The notes beneath the pieces are model-generated. The model saw nothing but the letters and a program-made list of their open reading frames with translations, had not been told where the DNA came from and searched no databases. The position numbers were made by a program, and so were the translations under genes. Shown one piece after another: positions 61,710 to 64,000 of a DNA stretch of 64,000 nt. The stretch is from NCBI GenBank assembly GCA_963705515.1, contig CAVPJV010000007.1, positions 194,079-258,078 of the forward strand, written 5' to 3'. The stretch comes from Gaiellasilicea sp963705515 (GTDB taxonomy: Bacteria; Actinomycetota; Thermoleophilia; Gaiellales; Gaiellaceae). Position 1 is the first letter of the stretch. Each line of letters begins with the position of its first letter.

Positions 61710-62593
61710 ACGCGCCTCCTTCCCTCGTCATCGAGGTAGTCGCGCCAGCTCCGCCGCGCCGACCAACCAAGCAGGCGCTCCGCCTTCGCCGACGAGATCG
61801 CCGACGCGTCGATTCGCTCGAGCGGGCGGAACTCGATCCCCTCGGCGCCGTAGTACCGCTCGACCGTCTCCACGAGCGGATGGCCGCCGATCGTGTCCGG
61901 CGACGCAACGTAGAAGACCTCGTGTCCCGGCAGGTCGGTCTCGATCGCGAGCAGGACCGCATCGCAGAGGTCGTAGACGTCGACGTAGGAGCAGTAGTTC
62001 TCGATCAGCACCGAGGGATCGCGGACGATCGGGCCGAGGTTCCGCTCGTAGCTCCCCTCGTCCTGCACCCAGCACGGGCGGATCGAGGTGCAGCGGAGGT
62101 CTGCGCGCTCGACGGCCCGGTCACAGAGCAGCTCGCCGAACCATTTGGCGGTCGCGTACGGATCCTGGGGCCGGATCGGATGCTCCTCGTCGATCGGCAG
62201 GTAGTCGGGACGGAACGGACGGTGTGCGAAGAGAAAGCCCGGCACCGTCTCGCTCGAGAAGTTGACGAGGCGGTGCACGTCCCACGCAATCGCGGCCTCC
62301 AGCACGTTGAACGTGCTGAGCATGTTGTTGCCGAAGACAACGTGGGGCGGGTTGTGGATCGGCTGCGGGATGGCGGCGGTATGGACGACGATCTCGCAAC
62401 CCCGGACGAGCGCGTAGACGGCTCCCGCATCGGTGAGATCTGCCTGCCAGTAGTCCGCCGGCTCACCGGGGTCCGGGCGATCCCAGTTCGGCCGGGTCAG
62501 ATCAGCCGCGCGCACCTCGTGGCCCGCCGCCTGAAGCGCCGGAACGAGCGCGCGTCCGACCTTGCCGTGCGCGCCCGTGACGAGAACTCTCAT
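61706..62593 (-). CDS. NAD-dependent epimerase/dehydratase (extended SDR)
   Basis: A 295-residue extended short-chain dehydrogenase. Rossmann motif VLVTGAHGKVGRALVPALQA (TGxxGxxG), DLTDAGAVYALVRGCEIVVH, Ser in VNFSSETVPGFL and catalytic YxxxK in DPYATAKWFGELLCDRAVER. The last 50 residues carry the substrate domain. Likely acts on a sugar, sugar acid or NDP-sugar. ATG 62593 is chosen from the Rossmann start and overlaps the DapA-like remnant; its stop overlaps the AKR start (ATGA). Confidence 0.9.
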   Translation of the reverse strand: MRVLVTGAHGKVGRALVPALQAAGHEVRAADLTRPNWDRPDPGEPADYWQADLTDAGAVYALVRGCEIVVHTAAIPQPIHNPPHVVFGNNMLSTFNVLEAAIAWDVHRLVNFSSETVPGFLFAHRPFRPDYLPIDEEHPIRPQDPYATAKWFGELLCDRAVERADLRCTSIRPCWVQDEGSYERNLGPIVRDPSVLIENYCSYVDVYDLCDAVLLAIETDLPGHEVFYVASPDTIGGHPLVETVERYYGAEGIEFRPLERIDASAISSAKAERLLGWSARRSWRDYLDDEGRRRV

Positions 62594-62718
62594 GCGCCAA
62601 ACCTTCTCAGCTCGTATTCGACAGCGACGGAGAAGTCGACGTGCTTGGCGAGCGCTCCCTCGTCGAGGGCTCTGCCTGAGCGAAACGGCGTCAGGAGTGC
62701 GACGACGACCTCGGGCAC
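62590..62718 (-). pseudogene. Remnant of a DapA-family aldolase/dehydratase
   Basis: A 42-residue frame starting PEVVVALLTPFRSGRALDEG, ALAKHVDFSVA, an unmistakable opening of dihydrodipicolinate-synthase family enzymes (ALLTPF..., HVDF), then ending after VEYELRRFGA, like a family C-terminus. The TIM-barrel middle of about 250 residues with the Schiff-base lysine is missing. GTG 62718 overlaps the dehydratase stop and its TGA overlaps the epimerase ATG. In intact operons this slot would be 2-keto-3-deoxy-sugar-acid dehydratase or aldolase. Confidence 0.65.
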
Positions 62719-64000
62719 TACAAGTACGTGACGGCGTCGGAGACGACACGGGACCGACCGCGGAGGAAGTCGAGGTCGCAGCCCTCGTTCGCCTGGAGGA
62801 CGTGGTCTTGGTGGAGCCGCCGGTAGCCGCGCTCGTCCTTGAGCGGCGGTGGCGTCCAGGCGGCGCGGCGTGCCGCGAGCTCTGCCTCGTCCACGAGCAG
62901 GTCGAGCTGGCGGCTCTCGATGTCGAGGCGGATCACGTCCCCGTCCTGGACGAGCGCGAGCGGGCCGCCGATCGCGGACTCGGGCGCAACGTGGAGGACG
63001 ACGGCGCCGTAGGAAGTGCCACTCATGCGGGCGTCGGAGATCCGCAGCAGATCGGCGACTCCGCGCTTCAGGAGCTTCGCGGGAATCGGCAAGTGCCCCC
63101 ACTCGGGCATGCCAGGGGCGCCGACCGGGCCGGCGTTTCTCAGCACCATGACGCTCGTCTCGTCGCAGTCCAGATCGGGATCGTCGACCCGCCCGGCCAG
63201 GTCGTGGATGTCCTCGAACACGAGAGCGCGACCCTCGTGCCGGAGCAGACCTGGATCGGCCGCGGAGATCTTCATCACTGCACCGTCCGGGCAAAGGCTG
63301 CCCCGTAGGACGGCGAGCGAGCCTCCCTCGTCGAGCGGGCTCTCGGCGGGGCGGATCACGTCGGTGTTCACGATCTCGGTACCGGCGATGTTCTCGCCCA
63401 CGGTGCGGCCGCTGACCGTGAGGGCATCCAGATGGAGCAGTTCGGCGATCTGCGCCATCACCGCCGGCAGCCCGCCGGCGTAGAAGAAGTCCTCCATCAG
63501 GAAACGGCCCGCCGGCTTCAGGTCGACGAGCCACGGCGTCGTGCGGCAGAGGTCGTCGAACAGCTGCAGTGGCAGGTCGACGCCGACGCGACCCGCATAG
63601 GCGACCAGGTGCAGGATCGCATTCGTCGAACCGGAGATCGCGTGCAGGACGCGGATCGCGTTCTCGAACGCCTCCCGGGTGAGGATGTCGCTCGGCTTGA
63701 TGTCGCGCTCGACGAGATCGACGATCGCGCGTCCCGCCTGCTCGGCGAGGTGACTGCGGCGTGAGTCGACGGCCGGGATCGCCGCGCCGCCCGTCAGCGT
63801 GAGCCCGAGCCCTTCCGTCACGCAGGCCATGGTCGAGGCGGTGCCCATGGTCATGCAGTGGCCGTTCGAGCGCGAGATGGAGTTCTCGATCTCGACGAAC
63901 TCGGCCTCGGTGATCCGGCCGGCGCGGAACTCCTCGTTGTAGTGCCAGCAGTCGGAGCAGGATCCGAGCTCGCGGCCGCGCCAGTGCCCGTTGAGCATCG
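62718..64000 (-). CDS. IlvD/Edd family sugar-acid dehydratase (5' end beyond right edge)
   Basis: The C-terminal about 427 residues of a [Fe-S]-dependent dehydratase. Seen are GSCSDCWHYNEEFRAGRITE, SRSNGHCMTMGTASTMACVT (cluster Cys and the TMGTASTM motif), GGLPAVMAQIAELLHLDALT, VSGRTVGENI and RISDARMSGTSYGAVVLHV. The WHY...FRAG and CMTMGTASTM variants match pentonate (L-arabinonate-type) dehydratases rather than dihydroxy-acid dehydratase. Produces 2-keto-3-deoxy sugar acids. First visible gene of the sugar operon. Confidence 0.9.
   Translation of the reverse strand, partial: MLNGHWRGRELGSCSDCWHYNEEFRAGRITEAEFVEIENSISRSNGHCMTMGTASTMACVTEGLGLTLTGGAAIPAVDSRRSHLAEQAGRAIVDLVERDIKPSDILTREAFENAIRVLHAISGSTNAILHLVAYAGRVGVDLPLQLFDDLCRTTPWLVDLKPAGRFLMEDFFYAGGLPAVMAQIAELLHLDALTVSGRTVGENIAGTEIVNTDVIRPAESPLDEGGSLAVLRGSLCPDGAVMKISAADPGLLRHEGRALVFEDIHDLAGRVDDPDLDCDETSVMVLRNAGPVGAPGMPEWGHLPIPAKLLKRGVADLLRISDARMSGTSYGAVVLHVAPESAIGGPLALVQDGDVIRLDIESRQLDLLVDEAELAARRAAWTPPPLKDERGYRRLHQDHVLQANEGCDLDFLRGRSRVVSDAVTYL

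Overview
High-GC, gene-dense bacterial chromosome. The gene set (long-form hibernation factor, LytR-CpsA-Psr protein, infC-rpmI-rplT, thrS, pheST, many GTG starts and 4-nt ATGA/GTGA overlaps, a GC-biased codon third position) fits an actinobacterium. My best guess is the Thermoleophilia (Gaiellales/Solirubrobacterales), but no rRNA is present to prove it. Both ends cut a gene: secA on the left and a sugar-acid dehydratase on the right.

Layout. 1-5.9 kb: secA, hibernation factor, ComF-like phosphoribosyltransferase, sugar nucleotidyltransferase. 5.1-8.4 kb: SAM-salvage cluster (MerR regulator, ahcY, frameshifted mtnA, small nucleotidyltransferase). 8.5-14.6 kb: envelope polysaccharide precursors (cupin, NDP-sugar pyrophosphorylase, UDP-glucose dehydrogenase, LytR-CpsA-Psr ligase) and hisC. 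14.6-15.1 kb: an intergenic block of hairpins and three 80-bp tandem repeats. 15.1-21.2 kb: 2-oxoacid dehydrogenase complex (E1 alpha, E1 beta, E2, E3). 21.2-23.7 kb: small unknowns, a YihY-family membrane protein and a double cupredoxin. 23.7-35.5 kb: translation genes (pheST, rplT, rpmI, infC, thrS) enclosing two paired methyltransferases, a LemA/DUF2207 pair and a lipoprotein esterase. 35.6-42 kb: a secreted/surface module with DUF1800, DUF1501, a cupredoxin, a His-rich mini-protein, a Pro/Thr-rich anchored protein and a PAP2 phosphatase. 42-53.2 kb: a LacI-controlled carbohydrate ABC importer with three glycoside hydrolases. 53.2-57.5 kb: an accessory zone ending in a small island remnant at tRNA-Val(GAC). 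57.7-64 kb: arabinose/galactose/sugar-acid catabolic operon (dehydratase, epimerase, aldo-keto reductase, galK, araA) containing two gene remnants.

Three patterns cross the window. First, every convergent pair of protein genes outside the accessory zone shares its stop codons in a 4-nt CTAG or CTAA overlap. Second, seven sites in six genes read in frame only if one base is removed, which points to insertion-type consensus errors rather than true decay, because pheT and probably infC are among them. Third, the DUF1501 gene has its Shine-Dalgarno sequence and start base buried in a perfect 10-bp stem that begins 4 nt after the DUF1800 stop codon, suggesting translational coupling of that little-understood gene pair.
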